Shown piece by piece: positions 61,660 to 64,000 of a stretch of DNA of 64,000 nt. Origin of the DNA: Mucilaginibacter gossypii. GTDB taxonomy: Bacteria; Bacteroidota; Bacteroidia; Sphingobacteriales; Sphingobacteriaceae. The stretch's first letter is position 1, and the number at the start of each line of letters is the position of its first letter. Position numbers and translations under genes: made by a program. The notes under the pieces were generated by a model. That model did not search any database and was not told where the DNA came from. It saw only the letters and a program-made list of their open reading frames with translations. Where the stretch lies: the NCBI RefSeq assembly GCF_900100945.1, contig NZ_FNCG01000001.1, forward strand, positions 248,001 to 312,000, written 5' to 3'.

Positions 61660-62889
61660 TTAAGCGACAGCTAATTCTTCCTGCACTGGTTCGGTTTGTT
61701 TTACGGGGTCTTTTAACCTGTTGTAGTGTAATACGGCGAAATAAATAAATATAGTAGGGCCGTCCACGCTCATCAGCCACCCGTTATGCGACAGCGCATT
61801 TAATGAAATTGCTATGAATGTGAAAAATATAGCTACATAAATTGCACTCCCTTTATGTTTTACGTTTTTTATAGTTTGCCAAAACAGTCGGACAGTTTTG
61901 TAATATATGGCCCATAGCAACCCCAGCCCCAAAAACGGGCCGAGCAGGGTAATAAACATCAGGTAGGCATTGTGCGATGACAGGCCGAATGTAAACAAGG
62001 GGTTTCGGTAAGTTACGTCGTTCCAGGTTTTGCCATAAAATATAAGCCCGAAAGGATAATCTGCAAATATTTTAAGGTTTTCGGCAGCCATGTCGGCCCT
62101 GTTAAAATCATTGGCCTCTTTAGCCTGATTTTTTGACAGGATGTTGTTTTTATCGTCAGTGTTATCTTTTAATACATAAGTGTACAAACCAAAACATATG
62201 ATCACTGTAGCTGCAACCAGGAAAACGGCTCTATAGCGATAGTAAATAAACAGAAAGAGCGTTACACCGGCTCCAAAGCTTATAAATGCCGACCTGTTCA
62301 TGCCGAGGTAAATGCAGGCAACGCAGGCTGCTAAAACCAAAACCCTTACTATAAGATATTGCCCTGTGGTACATGAGGCAATGAAGGCAAACGTTGTAAT
62401 GGCCACAACCTGGTATCCGAAGTTAAATTGTGTTACTGCCAGCCCTGCAGGGCTTTGTTTAACCGGTTCGCCCAAAAGCATGCTCCTGATCGGGTCAATG
62501 GTGCCTGCCATGCTGTGATCAAGTACCATAATGATCATAGAGCACATGAGCAAAAAGAAGAACATTAATATTGAAGCGTAATAGCGCGATTTATTTGCAC
62601 CTACAAAATAATTAAAGTATAACGAACATGGTATTATAGTAAGGAGAATGGCAAAAAAGGTAATATAATTGCTCATCCCTACTACCTGGTATAAAAAAAC
62701 GCCGATTAAAAAAATTATTAACTCCTTGGTATAGCCGAAATCCAGCAAAGGTTTTTGCACAAAGAATAGCAGCATGCAAAAAATTACAGGCGCAGGAATC
62801 CTCAAAGTATCTGTCATGAAAATGTTAAAAGCAAGTGTGTACAGATAGAAGAGCATTAAACCGTAAAAGAGGCACTTTTTAAGCAGCAT
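61660..62889 (-). CDS. O-antigen polymerase/ligase-like membrane protein
   Basis: The 409-aa protein has about 10-12 membrane helices spread across its length and a long periplasmic loop with NDTDDKNN-like polar residues (about 245-300), the usual design of Wzy polymerases and WaaL ligases. FTFIAISLNALSHNGWLMSVDGPTIFIYFAVLHYNRL near the end contains the SHN motif common to this superfamily. It probably joins repeat units in the periplasm. No flippase (Wzx) gene is in the window; it would be beyond the right edge. Confidence 0.8.
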   Translation of the reverse strand: MLLKKCLFYGLMLFYLYTLAFNIFMTDTLRIPAPVIFCMLLFFVQKPLLDFGYTKELIIFLIGVFLYQVVGMSNYITFFAILLTIIPCSLYFNYFVGANKSRYYASILMFFFLLMCSMIIMVLDHSMAGTIDPIRSMLLGEPVKQSPAGLAVTQFNFGYQVVAITTFAFIASCTTGQYLIVRVLVLAACVACIYLGMNRSAFISFGAGVTLFLFIYYRYRAVFLVAATVIICFGLYTYVLKDNTDDKNNILSKNQAKEANDFNRADMAAENLKIFADYPFGLIFYGKTWNDVTYRNPLFTFGLSSHNAYLMFITLLGPFLGLGLLWAIYYKTVRLFWQTIKNVKHKGSAIYVAIFFTFIAISLNALSHNGWLMSVDGPTIFIYFAVLHYNRLKDPVKQTEPVQEELAVA

Positions 62890-62901
62890 AATAAAGTGGT
62901 G

Positions 62902-63492
62902 CTATTGAAAAATTCGTTTTATTGTAGAAAATATAATCTTCAGATCCATGAGAAGATCCTGGTTGTCAATGTATTCGAGGTTCTTGCTGATCTTTGATGG
63001 AACTATTACCTTGATATACATATCTTCAGGATCATCGCTGCCGGCCAGGATATCATTTTCATCAAAATATTTGATAGATGCCCAGTCTGTTACTCCTGGT
63101 TTAACACTTAATACCCTTAGTTGAGCTGGTGTATACAGGTTTACATATTTCCGTACTTCGGGGCGCGGGCCAACAAAGCTCATGTCACCTTTTAACACGT
63201 TTAGTAATTGCGGCAGTTCATCAAGTTTATATTTCCTGAGCCAGTAACCAACACTGGTGATCCGGTAATCTTTACTACCTATGGTTAGTAATCCGGCCTT
63301 GTCCGAGTTTATGTACATGGTGCGGAATTTGAACAGTTCAAACTCATTTCCATCTTTCCCAACCCTTGTTTGTTTATAAAATGCGCTTCCCCTCGAATTT
63401 ATTTTAATAGCTATGGCAATTAAAATAAACAATGGCAGCAACATTATCAGTGCTATAAGTGATATGCCAATATCAAAAAGCCGTTTAATCAT
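62902..63492 (-). CDS. Initiating sugar-phosphate transferase (PglC/WcaJ C-terminal type)
   Basis: A 196-aa protein of the short PglC class: one re-entrant N-terminal membrane helix (RLFDIGISLIALIMLLPLFILIAIAIK) and the catalytic core (SAFYKQTRVGKDGNEFELFKFRTMY, YKLDELPQLLNVLKGDMSFVGPRPEV). It moves the first sugar phosphate from a UDP-sugar to undecaprenyl phosphate. With the aminotransferase next to it, the first sugar is probably a diacetamido or amino-deoxy sugar. Confidence 0.92.
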   Translation of the reverse strand: MIKRLFDIGISLIALIMLLPLFILIAIAIKINSRGSAFYKQTRVGKDGNEFELFKFRTMYINSDKAGLLTIGSKDYRITSVGYWLRKYKLDELPQLLNVLKGDMSFVGPRPEVRKYVNLYTPAQLRVLSVKPGVTDWASIKYFDENDILAGSDDPEDMYIKVIVPSKISKNLEYIDNQDLLMDLKIIFSTIKRIFQ

Positions 63493-63501
63493 AACTCTAT
63501 T

Positions 63502-64000
63502 TTATAATTCAACTTTTGCAAGTTCTTTACATTCTTCCAGCACAGAGTTTACTGAGTTTATTACCGTAGTAACTATGAAATCAATCTGCTCGCCGGTAAG
63601 TTGAGGATAAATGGGCAATGAGATTTCATTTGCGTAAAGGGCATAAGCTGATGGATACTGAGCTATCTTATAACCCAGATCTTTAAAAAGAGTAAGCATT
63701 GGCAGCGGGGTAAAATGTACATTGGCCATGATCCCTTCAGCCATAATGCTTTCAATTATATGGTCACGCTGTGCCTCTGATATGCCTTTGATGCGCAGGG
63801 CAAACAAGTGGTAGGATGATTCCCTTTGCTCGTTTTTTAGTGGTGGTTCAATAAACCAGTCCATCGATTTGAACCTGTTACAATATATGGATGCAACATG
63901 CTTGCGCATAGGGAGCAAGCTGGCTTCATAATTTCTGAGTTGGCCGAGGCCTATTGCTGCACAAATGTCGGGCATGTTGATTTTGAGGCCCATAAACAGG
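63502..64000 (-). CDS. DegT/DnrJ/EryC1/StrS sugar aminotransferase, C-terminal part (cut by edge)
   Basis: The frame is open to the right edge and shows the C-terminal domain of the DegT family: LFMGLKINMPDICAAIGLGQLRNYEASLLPMRKHVASIYCNRF, then SSYHLFALRIKG, IMAEGIMANVHFTPLPMLTLFKDLGY and YALYANEISLPIYPQLTGEQIDFIV. The N-terminal lysine region lies outside the window. It transfers an amino group to a 4-keto sugar nucleotide, probably feeding the PglC-type transferase. The internal ATG at 63993 is not the true start. Confidence 0.9.
   Translation of the reverse strand, partial: LFMGLKINMPDICAAIGLGQLRNYEASLLPMRKHVASIYCNRFKSMDWFIEPPLKNEQRESSYHLFALRIKGISEAQRDHIIESIMAEGIMANVHFTPLPMLTLFKDLGYKIAQYPSAYALYANEISLPIYPQLTGEQIDFIVTTVINSVNSVLEECKELAKVEL

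Noticed and set aside
1-64000. CRISPR arrays, insertion sequences or prophage genes
   Set aside because: I searched by eye for regularly spaced repeats, transposase motifs and phage structural genes and found none.

Overview
The window is a stretch of Bacteroidota chromosome, most likely Sphingobacteriaceae (a Mucilaginibacter- or Pedobacter-like soil organism). The signs are a SusC/SusD pair with a DUF1735 lipoprotein, the N-terminus of a hybrid two-component (HTCS) regulator, promoters of the TTG-N19-TAnnTTTG type, few Shine-Dalgarno sequences, many XRE/AraC/VOC/cupin genes and lipoproteins with a Cys-Lys-Lys lipobox. There is no insertion sequence, integrase, phage module or CRISPR array.

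Layout. 1-4.9 kb: an HTCS gene cut by the left edge, divergent from a DUF1080 hydrolase and a propeller/HEAT/cytochrome c dehydrogenase, with a twin direct repeat between them. 5.4-8.1 kb: a 14-TM drug exporter with its TetR regulator and two clear palindromes, then a DoxX gene broken by two single-base losses. 8.2-12.7 kb: XRE regulator, fasciclin protein, a small three-TM protein beside an acidic protein, DUF5996, and a PHP metallohydrolase. 12.9-18.5 kb: SusC-SusD-DUF1735 uptake operon. 19.3-24.6 kb: a convergent LuxR-type response regulator and TPR histidine kinase, flanked by a repeated upstream element and followed by a proline-rich exported protein and its operon partner. 24.7-31.3 kb: a pepsin-like lipoprotein, Lrp/MFS pair, DinB, a decayed AraC-VOC pair, an FAD oxidoreductase and two tandem tRNA-Pro(UGG) genes. 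31.5-38.4 kb: stress/accessory enzymes (alpha/beta hydrolase, VOC, cupins, acetyltransferase, AraC, PQQ-type sugar dehydrogenase) with several gene relics. 38.8-42.0 kb: a translationally coupled isoquinoline-1-oxidoreductase-type molybdenum hydroxylase operon with its own cytochrome c. 42.3-64 kb: almost entirely minus strand, a surface polysaccharide locus.

The polysaccharide locus reads from right to left: DegT aminotransferase (cut by the right edge), initiating sugar transferase, polymerase-like membrane protein, GT4, asparagine synthase, FemAB/propeller fusion, GT4, a small lipoprotein, UDP-glucuronate-type epimerase, GT4, PhyH dioxygenase, a PLP-fold protein, GNAT, a FemAB-like enzyme and a CapD/WbpM-type dehydratase. 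A PAS-AraC-PAS-PAS regulator, an HTH protein and an AlgI/SGNH O-acetylation pair follow. The gene set suggests a decorated, amino-sugar/uronic-acid exopolysaccharide or O-antigen.

The most notable points are the shared ~55-bp element beside the two-component genes, the pepsin-like bilobal aspartic protease lipoprotein, the FemAB-GINT1-like fusion, the PAS-AraC-PAS-PAS regulator, and a cluster of single-base losses in homopolymers that breaks three genes and could be either decay or residual assembly error.
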